NCBI GenBank assembly: GCA_036321795.1
Contig: JAWQCY010000001.1
Location: 580,355 to 644,354, forward strand
Length of the DNA: 64,000 nt
Reading direction: 5' to 3'
Source of the DNA: CAKVON01 sp902475665
GTDB taxonomy: Bacteria > Actinomycetota > Coriobacteriia > Coriobacteriales > Atopobiaceae
In this document: positions 6,620 through 15,331 of the stretch, piece by piece
Position numbering within the stretch: the stretch's first letter is position 1
Layout of the letters: every line of letters begins with the position of its first letter
Made by a program: the position numbers and the translations under genes
The notes under the pieces: generated by a model
Database searches by the model: none
Seen by the model: only the letters and a program-made list of their open reading frames with translations
Told to the model about the DNA's origin: nothing

Positions 6620-7867
6620 ATGCTATCCACCATCAAGGCCACCGTCCTCGCGCAGCTGCGCTCTGGGGCGGTGTGGATCTGGACCCTGGCGTTCCCGATC
6701 GTGCTGGCGACCCTGTTCCTGTTCATGTTCGCCAACCTCAAGAACTCCGACACCGTGGCCAGCGTGCCCGTGGCCGTCGTCGCCGACGACGCCTGGGGCC
6801 GCTCGGGCTTCTCCAGCGTCGTCGCGGCGCTCTCCGAGGATGACGACGCCCTTCTTGCGGTGACCGAGGTCGATACGCCCGAGCAGGCCACAAGGCTGCT
6901 GGACGAGGGTAAGGTCGCGGGCATCTACGCGGTCGACGCCTCGACCGCCGACGCCACGCCTGTCACCACCACGTCCGCCTCTGGCGCGCCCGCCGACTTC
7001 CCCCTCGCCGACCTCGCGCCGATCGTGACCCTGGCAGGCGGCTCCTCCGGTGACGGTACGGGCGACTCCAGCGTCAACCGTTCCATCCTCGAGACCGTGG
7101 CCAGCTCCTACACGCAGTCGAGCGCCCTGATCCGGGCCTCCCTCGCCGACGGCTCCATGGGCGACGCCGCCGCCGTCTCCGACGCGCTCGGCATCTCCGG
7201 CCGCGTCGAGCGCATCTCGCTCACGCGCTCCACGCCCGACGACACCGTTCGCTTCTACTACGCGCTGCTCGCCATGGCTGCGCTCTTCTCGGCAGAGTCC
7301 GCCTCGTCGATGGCCTTCGCCGCCGCCGGAGACCTGTCGGCTTTGGGCGCGCGTCGCTGCGCCTCGGGCCAGAGGCGTTCCGTCACCCTGGCGAGCACCC
7401 TCGTCGGCTGCTGGCTCGTGGCCGTCGTCATGCTGTGCGCCGTCTTTGCCTACGTGCGCCTCGTCTGCGGCGTCGACTTCTCCGGCCGAGAAGGACTTGC
7501 CCTCGTCGGCCTGGCCGCCGCCTCGCTTCTGTCCGTGGCGATCGGCCTGCTTGTGGGCGTCGTTCCCGTCCGCGGGGGCCAGCAGGCGCGTGGCGGCCTT
7601 CTCACGGGCCTCATCTGCCTGGGGTCGCTGTTCGCCGGCATGTACGGCACGCCCGCCATGGCGCTTGCGGACCGGGTTGCGCGCGCGTGCCCGGCAGAGG
7701 CCTGGCTCAACCCGTCCAAGCTCATCAGCGACATGTTTACCAGCCTGTACTTCTACCAGGACCTGGCCCCGTTCCTCCTGCGCGCCGGGGCGTGCGTCGG
7801 GCTCGCCGCCCTGCTGCTTCTGGCCGCCGCGACCGTGTTTGGGAGGCAGCGTTATGAGCACCTTTAG
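6620..7867 (+). CDS. ABC-2 type permease (first of pair)
   Basis: A 415-residue membrane protein. The first helix is at about residues 15-38, then a ~190-residue extracytoplasmic domain, then about five helices in the C-terminal half. This is the ABC-2/YhgE-like layout. The ATG at 6620 has GGAGGG five bases upstream; a GTG at 6608 is the only alternative. Its 3' end overlaps the next permease by 14 bases, implying coupled translation and a heterodimeric channel driven by the upstream ATPase. Confidence 0.85.
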   Translation: MLSTIKATVLAQLRSGAVWIWTLAFPIVLATLFLFMFANLKNSDTVASVPVAVVADDAWGRSGFSSVVAALSEDDDALLAVTEVDTPEQATRLLDEGKVAGIYAVDASTADATPVTTTSASGAPADFPLADLAPIVTLAGGSSGDGTGDSSVNRSILETVASSYTQSSALIRASLADGSMGDAAAVSDALGISGRVERISLTRSTPDDTVRFYYALLAMAALFSAESASSMAFAAAGDLSALGARRCASGQRRSVTLASTLVGCWLVAVVMLCAVFAYVRLVCGVDFSGREGLALVGLAAASLLSVAIGLLVGVVPVRGGQQARGGLLTGLICLGSLFAGMYGTPAMALADRVARACPAEAWLNPSKLISDMFTSLYFYQDLAPFLLRAGACVGLAALLLLAAATVFGRQRYEHL

Positions 7868-9053
7868 GGCCGCCTTGCGGGTCGCCGCCGCGCATCCGCT
7901 CTATGTCGTTGTCTACACCGTGTTCGTCTCGCTCATGGGTGCGTTCATCGCGTTGTCCATGGGGACGTCCACCCCCAGCGCCACCACGGCCTACAAGCCC
8001 TACCCGGCAACGGTCGCCATCGTCGACCGCGACGGGTCGGACGTCTCCCGCGCGTTCGTCGACCACATGGCAAGCCGCTACGACCTGGTAGACGTTGCCG
8101 ACGACCCCGCCGAGCTCCAGGATGGCATTGCCACGGGTCGCGTCGACTGCGTCTTCGTCGTGCCGTCCGGCTTCGGTCGCGACCTCGTCGAGGCGGCACG
8201 CGGCGGTCGCGGGCTCCCCGTGATCGAGGAGGCCTACGGCGTCAGCACCCAGGCCTCGGCACTTGCTGGCGTCGAGGTGCAACGTTGGGCCAGTCTGGCG
8301 GGTTCCGCCGCCGCCATGCACCAGGATGCCGACCAGGCCACAGTCGCCCTTCTCGCCAGCGATGCCGCAAAGAGTCGTGCCCGGGTCAAGATCCACGCCA
8401 CCAAGAGCGATCAGACATTGGGTGCCGCCGACCAGCTTGGCCAGTACCTGCGCTTTGGCACCTATGCGGTCACCTCGTCGGTTATCGTGTGCGTCGGCAT
8501 GGTCCTTACGGCCATGTCCGACCCCGAGCTGCGCCGCCGCCTGGAGGCCGGTCCCCAGGCCTCCCGCTCGCGTGCCCTGGCCACGCTCGCCGCCTGCGCG
8601 GTGCTCACCCTGGCGGTGTCGGCGGTCTCGGCCGCGGTTGGCCTCGTGGTCCTGTGGGGGTCCGTGAGCACCCTGCCCACGTGGCAGGTGACGCTGGCGT
8701 TTGCCACCAACCTTGCCTTTGCCACGGTGCCGCTTGCGATCGCGTTTCTCTGCACCCAGCTCGGCGCGCGCGAGCAGGTCCTCAACGCGGTGGGCAACGT
8801 ACTCGGCATGGTCATGAGCTTCATGGGTGGCGCCTGGGTGCCCCTGTCGATCATGGGGTCGGGTGTCGTCGCGGCGGCACACCTCGTGCCCACCTTCTGG
8901 ACCAACGATGCGATCACGACCGTGCTCGACGCCGCCGGCCCCACGTCTGCCGTCATGGGCACCTACCTTACCGACGTCGGTGTCACGCTGCTGTTTGCCG
9001 CGGCGTTTGCCTTCGCTGGTCTGGTCCTCGCGCGCACGCGATCTCGCGCCTAG
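7854..9053 (+). CDS. ABC-2 type permease (second of pair)
   Basis: A 399-residue protein with the same plan as its neighbour: a first helix near residues 15-35, an extracytoplasmic domain, and about five C-terminal helices from residue ~205. The start lies inside the end of the preceding permease, preceded by GGGAGGCAG. Together with the ATPase it should form a complete exporter. No substrate-specific motif is visible. Confidence 0.85.
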   Translation: MSTFRAALRVAAAHPLYVVVYTVFVSLMGAFIALSMGTSTPSATTAYKPYPATVAIVDRDGSDVSRAFVDHMASRYDLVDVADDPAELQDGIATGRVDCVFVVPSGFGRDLVEAARGGRGLPVIEEAYGVSTQASALAGVEVQRWASLAGSAAAMHQDADQATVALLASDAAKSRARVKIHATKSDQTLGAADQLGQYLRFGTYAVTSSVIVCVGMVLTAMSDPELRRRLEAGPQASRSRALATLAACAVLTLAVSAVSAAVGLVVLWGSVSTLPTWQVTLAFATNLAFATVPLAIAFLCTQLGAREQVLNAVGNVLGMVMSFMGGAWVPLSIMGSGVVAAAHLVPTFWTNDAITTVLDAAGPTSAVMGTYLTDVGVTLLFAAAFAFAGLVLARTRSRA

Positions 9054-9149
9054 CCAGCGATTTTGCGGACGTACTGCCGTTTGCCACCCAATACGTACCG
9101 CTCGCGGCGGCTGGCCGCGCCTCGCGTTGCCGAGAAGTGCCGTGGGTAA

Positions 9150-9445
9150 GATGCAAGTAAGCAAAGGGGCCGCGACGATACCGACGGCCGACCTGGGAGG
9201 TGATGCCAGTGAACAGCGAAGATACGAATTGTCAGGCGTCCCGCAGCTGGCATCGCGAGTCCCGTCTAGGCTAGCGCCCATCGCATTAGGGCAACGAGGC
9301 GACACGTTAGGTCGCAAACCCAAAAGGTAGACGGAAGGACCGGACAGCTGCGCAGGAGCCAGAGCGCCACCAGACAGGCGCTGCGAGGGACCGCGCAGGG
9401 AAGCGCAAACCGAGGGGCGGGCGGCCGAGAGGTCGTCCGCCTTAT
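9150..9445 (+). ncRNA. Candidate structured non-coding RNA (family not recognised)
   Basis: About 300 bases without a convincing protein, ended by a strong terminator. Foldable elements in order: GCGAC/GTCGC (9299-9303/9311-9315), and a nested pair CTGCGC/GCGCAG (9348-9353/9393-9398) enclosing AGCGCC/GGCGCT (9363-9368/9377-9382). A possible -10 box, TAAGAT, is at 9147-9152 with no good -35, so the 5' end is approximate. It is not RNase P, tmRNA or SRP RNA by their hallmark sequences. A raiA-type or other large actinobacterial RNA is worth testing. Within it, GGGAGG precedes a 21-codon GTG frame (9209-9274), so a leader peptide is an alternative. Confidence 0.5.
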
Positions 9446-9448
9446 TGT
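9416..9448 (+). terminator. Terminator of the candidate ncRNA
   Basis: An 11-bp stem with two G-U pairs (9416-9426 with 9431-9441, loop GAGA) is followed by TTATTGT. Confidence 0.8.
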
Positions 9449-9547
9449 GTCTCGACTGCCAGTTAGAATTCCTGCGATAAACTAAACGATTGCGTGCGCC
9501 TGTGCGGCGTCGCGCTAACCACCTACGACGGAAGGCATTCTCGGCAC

Positions 9548-10576
9548 ATGACGGTCTACAGGAGCATCGACCTGTTCGCGGGCATCGGCGGCATTCGCCT
9601 GGGCTTCGAGCGCGCCTTTGGCAAGAGCGACCGGACGGTCTTCGTCAGCGAGTGGGACAAGTTCGCCCAGCAGACCTACCGCGCTAACTTTGGCCCGCTG
9701 CCCCGGATCGCGGGCGACATTACGCAGGTTGACGAGGCGGATGTCCCCGAGTTCGACATTTGCCTCGCGGGCTTCCCGTGCCAGGCCTTCAGCATCGCCG
9801 GACGTCACCAGGGCTTCGACGATGACTACTACGGCAAGTCTCGCGGCACCCTGTTCGCCGAGGTCGTTCGCATCTGCAGGCACCACCAGCCCAAGGTCAT
9901 CTTCTGCGAGAACGTCAAGGGCCTCACGCACCATGACCGCGGCCGTACCTTCAAGGTCATCGTCGGTGCCTTCGAGCAGATCGGCTACAAGGTCTTCCAC
10001 CAGGTCCTCAATTCGCGTGACTTCGGCGTCCCGCAGAACCGTGAGCGCATCTACCTGGTGTGCTTCCGCAACGACATCGCTCCCGACACCTTCGACTTTC
10101 CCGAGCCGTCGCGGCAGACGGCCAAAATCCGCGACATCTTGGATCCCGCGCCCATCCCGTCGCGCTACTACCTGTCCGACCGCTACGTGCAGGTCCTGCG
10201 CGACCACCGTGCCCGCCACGAGGCAAAGGGCCACGGCTTCGGCTACGAGATCCGCGACCTGGACGGCGTCGCCGGTGCCTGCGTCTGCGGCGGCATGGGT
10301 CGCGAGCGCAACCTGATCATCGACCATCGCGAGCACTCGATGGTGCCCACGACCCACATCAAGGGCAACATCAACACCGAGGACATCCGTAAGATGACCC
10401 CGCGCGAGTGGGCCCGTCTCCAGGGCTTCCCCGACAGCTACGAGCTGCCCTTGGCCGACACCCACCTCTACAAGCAGATGGGCAACACGGTCACCGTCCC
10501 CGTCATCGAGGCAATTGCCCGCCAGATCAAGGCCGTCCTCGACACCGTGGACGTCCCTGCCGAGAAGGACCGTTAG
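9548..10576 (+). CDS. DNA (cytosine-5-)-methyltransferase
   Basis: A 342-residue enzyme with the ordered C5-MTase motifs: DLFAGIGG (SAM binding) at 8-15, GFPCQAFS with the catalytic Cys at 78, ENV at 121-123, and QNRERIYLV near 165-173. The late QMGNTVTVPVI motif is near the C-terminus. It transfers a methyl group to C5 of cytosine in a specific site. The ATG at 9548 starts right at the conserved N-terminus; GGAAGG is 12 bases upstream. A convergent gene four bases downstream encodes a probable cognate nuclease, so this looks like a type II R-M system of unknown specificity. Confidence 0.9.
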   Translation: MTVYRSIDLFAGIGGIRLGFERAFGKSDRTVFVSEWDKFAQQTYRANFGPLPRIAGDITQVDEADVPEFDICLAGFPCQAFSIAGRHQGFDDDYYGKSRGTLFAEVVRICRHHQPKVIFCENVKGLTHHDRGRTFKVIVGAFEQIGYKVFHQVLNSRDFGVPQNRERIYLVCFRNDIAPDTFDFPEPSRQTAKIRDILDPAPIPSRYYLSDRYVQVLRDHRARHEAKGHGFGYEIRDLDGVAGACVCGGMGRERNLIIDHREHSMVPTTHIKGNINTEDIRKMTPREWARLQGFPDSYELPLADTHLYKQMGNTVTVPVIEAIARQIKAVLDTVDVPAEKDR

Positions 10577-10580
10577 GTCG

Positions 10581-11384
10581 TTAGGCGCGTACCCTGAACA
10601 GCGTCACGTCGTAGGTGATGTCGTCGAGCCCCTTGAGAAGTGCCGCATAGCTAATGGGGTCTTGGTTCTCGATGATTATCGTGGCGACCTCATCGATCGT
10701 CTGGTCGGGGTAGAGGTACCACTCGTAGCTGCGACGTGCGTGGTAGCTATCGAACGGGCACAGTAGGTGGAGTCCTGCCAGCAGGTCACCACGATCGCCC
10801 ATGAGTCGCGAGCGGAGGTTGCTGATCGAGCGACGCGTCGTCATATACGACCACAGGCGATACGCCTGACGTTCTCCGTTGGCACGTGTGACGCGCACGT
10901 AGACGTCGGTCTTGCCCTTGACGTCCACCTCGGCATCCTGAAGGCTGCGGACTTCGATTCCCGCTTCGCCAATCTTGGCGCTGACCATCTGGTCCAGGTC
11001 CATCTCACGAATGAAGGAGGGGAGTGCTCGCAGGGCACGCCCCAGCTCGCGAACGGTTGTGTCGTGCGACATGCCCTGCTCCATACAGGCACGCACGATG
11101 TCCGCGCTGTAGGTCGCGGGGGTAAAGAAGCTGGAGTCCACGCCGTTGTGGAACACTGTGGAGAAGGGTATGCGAGTGCGCCCCTCTTGCTTGATCAGGC
11201 CCGTGGAGCAGCTGCCGTCCATACGACGGCCCATAAGGCCCTGCTCCTCGAGCGTCTGCTTCGTGCGCTCGAGCCACTCGGTGTTTTGCGGCTTGTTGAG
11301 CTCGAAGTATCGATCGAGTCCCTGTGCAAACGTGACCTCTGACCAGGTCTTCATATAGCCGCGAATGCTCTTGTAGGTTGGCAT
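10581..11384 (-). CDS. Putative type II restriction endonuclease partner of the methyltransferase
   Basis: A 267-residue protein of no family I recognise. Residues 150-158 (DAEVDVKGK) followed by a hydrophobic strand resemble the D-(x)n-E-x-K core of PD-(D/E)XK nucleases. The position, convergent with and four bases from a lone C5-methyltransferase, is the classic R-M arrangement. The start at 11384 has GGAGAAGGG nine bases upstream and a long 5' open frame is rejected. The assignment as nuclease is inference from context plus one weak motif. Confidence 0.5.
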   Translation of the reverse strand: MPTYKSIRGYMKTWSEVTFAQGLDRYFELNKPQNTEWLERTKQTLEEQGLMGRRMDGSCSTGLIKQEGRTRIPFSTVFHNGVDSSFFTPATYSADIVRACMEQGMSHDTTVRELGRALRALPSFIREMDLDQMVSAKIGEAGIEVRSLQDAEVDVKGKTDVYVRVTRANGERQAYRLWSYMTTRRSISNLRSRLMGDRGDLLAGLHLLCPFDSYHARRSYEWYLYPDQTIDEVATIIIENQDPISYAALLKGLDDITYDVTLFRVRA

Positions 11385-11476
11385 GGTGGCCCTTCTCCGC
11401 TTTGTCGCGCGACTTTCGCGACGACCATTTCCTACTGCCATGGTATTACGCGTCGTCATCCTACGGGTACATTCGG

Positions 11477-11516
11477 ACGTTAATTGGAGGACCAAGTTCA
11501 CGTTAATTAAAACGTG
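11477..11516 (+). promoter_or_regulatory. Repeated ACGTTAATT sites upstream of the Sau3AI-like gene
   Basis: ACGTTAATT occurs at 11477-11485 and 11500-11508. The second copy is part of the inverted repeat CACGTT-(6)-AACGTG (11499-11516). The stretch is AT-rich and lies between two divergent nuclease genes, so it may hold their promoters and control sites. Confidence 0.35.
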
Positions 11517-11556
11517 GATAATCGAGGCAGTAATCCCGACTTAAGGCGAACAGCGT

Positions 11557-12903
11557 ATGTCAGAAGAAGAGAACGAGCTTCCGTATGATCCCTCCGACCG
11601 AGACTCGATCATTGGGTATGCCCAGCGCCTCGTTGGCACCACGCTTCGTGACCATATCGAGGTCGAGGAAATCCAGGACCCGCATGTCCGCCGCGGCTCC
11701 TTCGGCAACGCTGTCGAGGAGTATTACTTTAAGTACGACATCAACAGCGATCAGAACCCCGACTTTGCCGAGGTCGGTCTCGAGCTCAAGACCACTCCTC
11801 TCAGGCGAGGCAAGAACAATGCCCTCGTCTCTAAGGAACGCCTGGTCCTGACAATGATTGACTACATGACAGTCGTTAACGAGGACTTTGAGCACAGTCA
11901 TCTGCTGAACAAGGTTAACGACGTTCTCCTAATCTCGTACCTATGGGAGCCCGACAAGAGCCCGCTTGATTACACAATCGAACTTGCGAGCGATTGGCAG
12001 ATGCCCGAGGAGGACATCCCCCAAATCAAGCAGGACTGGAACATCGTTGTCGAGAAGGTCCGTGCGGGTCATGCCGAGGATATTTCGGGAAGCGACACCA
12101 TGTACCTGGAGGCATGTACCAAGGCGGCCAACAGCAAAGTCCGTCGCAAGCAACCATACTCAGACATCGAGGCCAAGCCGCGTGCCTGGGCGCTCAAGGC
12201 TTCATATATGACGGCAGTTTCCCAAGGTCTTCTCAAGAAGATGGAAGGCATCAAGAGGGAGAAGGACGAGGCGGGCCTGTCGCTCCTCGACCTTGTGAGG
12301 CGTCGCTTCGAGCCTTTCTTCGGCTGCAGCGAAGATGAGCTTAAGGCTCGCTATGGCCTCACCAAATCCAAGGACATTGCCGCGCGTATCACCAAACAAA
12401 TCCTGGGAGTGGACGAAGGTTCCCAGATTGCCGAGTTTGAGAAGGCAGGTATCAAGGCCAAGACCATCCGTCTGCAAGCGAATGGACGCCCCAAGGAGGC
12501 GATGTCCTTCCCGTGCTTCGATTATTTCAATCTCGCGGAGCGCAATTTTGAGGACTCGGATTTCTTTGGCTATTTGCAGCAGAAGTACCTTTTCGTTATT
12601 TACAGGGCCGACGATGAGGGAATCTTCCGACTGGCTGATATTTGCTTCTGGCAGATGCCCGATGCCGACTATCCCGAGGCAAAGCGTTGCTTTGACCAGA
12701 TGAAGAACAACGTGTTGGAAGGTCGTGCAGACGTGAACGTTAGGTCGACCGAGAACCGCTGCTGTCACGTGCGCCCTCATGGGCGGAATTCGGCTGACAC
12801 CTGGCCCCAGCCTTACGGCGATCCCGTGGTCAAGAAGTCCTTCTGGCTCAACCAGTCGTACCTTGCCGAACAGATTGCCAAGGCTCTGCAGTCTGGGCGG
12901 TAG
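11557..12903 (+). CDS. Sau3AI-like type II restriction endonuclease (MutH family)
   Basis: A 448-residue protein. The N-terminal MutH/Sau3AI nuclease core is recognisable: GNAVEEYYF at 50-58, then D69, E76 and K78 in NPDFAEVGLELK, the metal-binding DEK triad of the family. The C-terminal half is the second, degenerate MutH-like DNA-binding domain expected in Sau3AI (about 490 residues). Family enzymes cut GATC. The companion methyltransferase follows 142 bases downstream. AT-richer codons than its neighbours suggest acquisition by transfer. GATC itself remains common nearby (for example 5758 and 6265). Confidence 0.85.
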   Translation: MSEEENELPYDPSDRDSIIGYAQRLVGTTLRDHIEVEEIQDPHVRRGSFGNAVEEYYFKYDINSDQNPDFAEVGLELKTTPLRRGKNNALVSKERLVLTMIDYMTVVNEDFEHSHLLNKVNDVLLISYLWEPDKSPLDYTIELASDWQMPEEDIPQIKQDWNIVVEKVRAGHAEDISGSDTMYLEACTKAANSKVRRKQPYSDIEAKPRAWALKASYMTAVSQGLLKKMEGIKREKDEAGLSLLDLVRRRFEPFFGCSEDELKARYGLTKSKDIAARITKQILGVDEGSQIAEFEKAGIKAKTIRLQANGRPKEAMSFPCFDYFNLAERNFEDSDFFGYLQQKYLFVIYRADDEGIFRLADICFWQMPDADYPEAKRCFDQMKNNVLEGRADVNVRSTENRCCHVRPHGRNSADTWPQPYGDPVVKKSFWLNQSYLAEQIAKALQSGR

Positions 12904-13045
12904 CGGCACTCGCATTCGGCGGGTGGGCAATTACTGTCCGTGCGCCCGATTAGGATGAGGCCTGTAGCTATTCCTGAGTTGATCAAGGATTCTCGATCGT
13001 CTATCATCGAAGGACATATTTGGACACAGCAGCGATTGGAGAAAC

Positions 13046-14329
13046 GTGTCCGAGGCAATACGTGTGGCCGAGCTCTTTGCTGGAGTCGGCGGTTTCCGTC
13101 TGGGGCTCGACGGATACCAAGACGAGAAGAGCCCCCAGTTCAACATGCCTGCGGCAGGTCCTTTCAAGACCGTCTGGGCTAATCAGTGGGAGCCTGCAGG
13201 CACTCCTGCGCGCCAATTTGCGGCTCGTTGTTATGAGACTCATTTTGGTGAGGGCTCTGTCGTGAACGAGGACATCAATAAGGTTCTCGACGAGACCGAG
13301 TCTGGTGAGCGAGAGATTCCCGCGGTCGATATGGTCGTCGGTGGATTTCCCTGTCAGGATTACTCGGTTGCCAAGCCGCTTTCCCAGGCCCATGGCATCG
13401 AGGGCAAGAAGGGTGTCCTATGGTGGGACATCTATCGCTTCCTCAAAATCCAGCAGTCCAAGGGAGCTGAGTGTGCCCGTTACGTTCTTCTCGAGAATGT
13501 TGACAGGCTGCTTAAAAGTCCCGCGCCTCAGCGTGGTCGTGATTTCGCCATCATCCTCTCGTGCCTCGCAGACCTCGGCTATTCAGTCGAGTGGCGCGTG
13601 ATTAACAGTGCCGAGTATGGTTTTCCGCAGAGGCGTAAGCGCGTATACATCTATGCGGAGCGTAATGCCAAGTGGGATATCGATTCTCGTATCCAGTCTG
13701 GTGTCATGGCGGGTGCCTTCCCGATCAAGACCCCCGAGAAGATTGCTGGTTTCGATATTCCCGGCGACCCTTACGAAGTGACCAAGTCGTTCGGTTTGGG
13801 CGCGAAGGTCTCGCCCTTTCGTGAGACTGGCGTTATGCAGGGTTGTCACGTCCTGACCTGCCCAATTGAGGAAGATTATTCGGGCGCCCGTCGTGTCCTG
13901 CGGGACGTGCTAATAGACGAGGCATCCGTTCCCGAGAGCTTCTACATCCCCAGTGATCAGCTTTCCCGCTGGGAATACCTCAAAGGTTCCAAGCGGGAAG
14001 AGCGAACTAACAAGCACACGGGCGAGACCTACTACTACTCCGAGGGAAAGATGTCCTTTCCCGACTCCGTAGATAGTCCCTCCAGGACGATTCTGACAGG
14101 GGAGGGCGGTTCGAGTCCCTCGCGATTCAAGCATGTCATCGAGGTTGGCGGCCGCCTGAGGCGTCTTCTTCCCGATGAGCTCGAACAGCTGCAGGGTTTT
14201 CCCCGTGGGTGGACCAATACTGGCATGACGGACGGAAACAGAGCCTTCTGCATGGGCAACGCCCTTGTGATTGGCATTCCGCATCTTATTGGCAAGCAGA
14301 TTGCCAATATTGAGAATGCCAAGAAGTAG
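13046..14329 (+). CDS. C5-cytosine methyltransferase of the Sau3AI-like system
   Basis: A 427-residue enzyme starting at GTG with GGAG four bases upstream. Motifs: ELFAGVGGFRLG at 9-20, GFPCQDYSV with catalytic Cys at 103, ENVDR at 150-154, and FPQRRKRVYIY near 195. The long target-recognition region and the Leu-Gln-Gly-Phe-Pro ending motif follow. The gene order with a Sau3AI-type nuclease implies methylation of the cytosine in GATC to protect the host. Codon usage shares the lower GC of the nuclease gene. Confidence 0.88.
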   Translation: MSEAIRVAELFAGVGGFRLGLDGYQDEKSPQFNMPAAGPFKTVWANQWEPAGTPARQFAARCYETHFGEGSVVNEDINKVLDETESGEREIPAVDMVVGGFPCQDYSVAKPLSQAHGIEGKKGVLWWDIYRFLKIQQSKGAECARYVLLENVDRLLKSPAPQRGRDFAIILSCLADLGYSVEWRVINSAEYGFPQRRKRVYIYAERNAKWDIDSRIQSGVMAGAFPIKTPEKIAGFDIPGDPYEVTKSFGLGAKVSPFRETGVMQGCHVLTCPIEEDYSGARRVLRDVLIDEASVPESFYIPSDQLSRWEYLKGSKREERTNKHTGETYYYSEGKMSFPDSVDSPSRTILTGEGGSSPSRFKHVIEVGGRLRRLLPDELEQLQGFPRGWTNTGMTDGNRAFCMGNALVIGIPHLIGKQIANIENAKK

Positions 14330-14355
14330 GTAGGCACCATCTGTTTTTGAGAAAA

Positions 14356-14388
14356 GGCGCGGCGGGCAGGTCCGCCGCGCCTCTATTT
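14356..14388 (+). terminator. Terminator of the Sau3AI-like operon
   Basis: A 10-bp perfect stem (GGCGCGGCGG with CCGCCGCGCC, six-base loop) is followed by TCTATTT. Confidence 0.85.
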
Positions 14389-14689
14389 GGTTTTAGGAGT
14401 CTCGACACCGAGCTGTTCAAGGAAGCCGAGTAAGTTGTATGGCACTGGATACTTAGGTAGGTGCTGCATGTTTTTTCCAGTGGCGTGAACTGGGCATTAA
14501 CCAATTCAATTCCAAAATTCCAACAATGCGAGCGCATCAAGGCGTCTGCAAGTCTCATACGACTGCCGTCGTTTTGCGCGAAATGACGTATGGGATAGCG
14601 AGAAGATTGTCACGGTCGCGAACCGAGCTCTGTGTCTCTCGAGCTGTATGCTTCTGGTTATTCGAAATTCACACCACTGGAGGTAAGTT
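14389..14689. other. Low-GC intergenic stretch without a gene
   Basis: About 300 bases, clearly AT-richer than the chromosome average, between the R-M operon and the GIY-YIG gene. No frame on either strand looks like a real protein. GGAGGTAAG at the end is the ribosome site for the next gene. It may be debris from insertion of the R-M block. Confidence 0.5.
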
Positions 14690-15295
14690 TTGGCTCGTAG
14701 GACCGTGCCACGCTCTACGCTCCTCTTCGTTATCGGGGGCAGTCTGGCCTACTTCGGAATTATGTGCCTTGTTTTTAGGTACCAGATCTATTACGCAAAT
14801 CCGTTCATGAGGAGTTACGGCTCTACGAATAATGCCGGAATGGGCTATGTTCTCTTATCGGTTGCGTGTTTTGTTCTCAGCCTGATTACCTGCGTATTCG
14901 GCTTCCGTTCTCGAGCTGCAGAGCGGAAGGCCCTCGAGAGGGTGCGTAGCCTGTCGGCTGGCGTTGGCGCTTCTCCGCGGGAGTTCATGAAGGCTCGTGG
15001 CGCCCTCACGCGCAACGGCGATTTCACAGGCATCTATGTCATCCATAACAAGTCGAAGGACATGTACTACGTCGGGCAGAGCGTGCGCGTGGTTGGCCGC
15101 GTGAGGCAGCACCTCACGGGTCATGGCAACGGTGACGTGTACGCGGACTATAAGTACGGTGACAAGTTCGAGATCAACCTCGTCTCACTTCGTGAAAGCG
15201 GTTACGACAGTCTCGATGCCCTCGAACGAGACACCATCGAGGCGTATGACGCATATACCAAGGGTTACAACCGCACCAGGGGCAACAGAAACTAG
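14690..15295 (+). CDS. Membrane-anchored GIY-YIG domain protein
   Basis: A 201-residue protein starting at TTG with GGAGGTAAG six bases upstream. Two hydrophobic helices lie at about 10-28 and 52-71, then a ~40-residue basic linker, then a GIY-YIG domain: GIYVI at 114-118, YYVGQ at 126-130 and the catalytic-type Arg in GRVRQH at 136-141, with a Glu in LERDTIEAY later. These domains nick DNA. Attachment to two N-terminal membrane helices is unusual and would hold the nuclease at the inner face of the membrane. It adjoins two R-M systems. Confidence 0.75.
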   Translation: MARRTVPRSTLLFVIGGSLAYFGIMCLVFRYQIYYANPFMRSYGSTNNAGMGYVLLSVACFVLSLITCVFGFRSRAAERKALERVRSLSAGVGASPREFMKARGALTRNGDFTGIYVIHNKSKDMYYVGQSVRVVGRVRQHLTGHGNGDVYADYKYGDKFEINLVSLRESGYDSLDALERDTIEAYDAYTKGYNRTRGNRN

Positions 15296-15331
15296 GGTCC
15301 CGCGGTCCTTCTCGGCAGGTGATGGATGGCG

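Noticed and set aside
7737..9323. A 528-codon minus-strand frame opposite the second ABC permease
   Set aside because: Composition is the antisense of a membrane protein; the permease reading explains the DNA.
9150..9445. Identification of the ncRNA as RNase P RNA or tmRNA
   Set aside because: The conserved GAAAGTCCGGGC-type and tmRNA acceptor/CCA features are absent.
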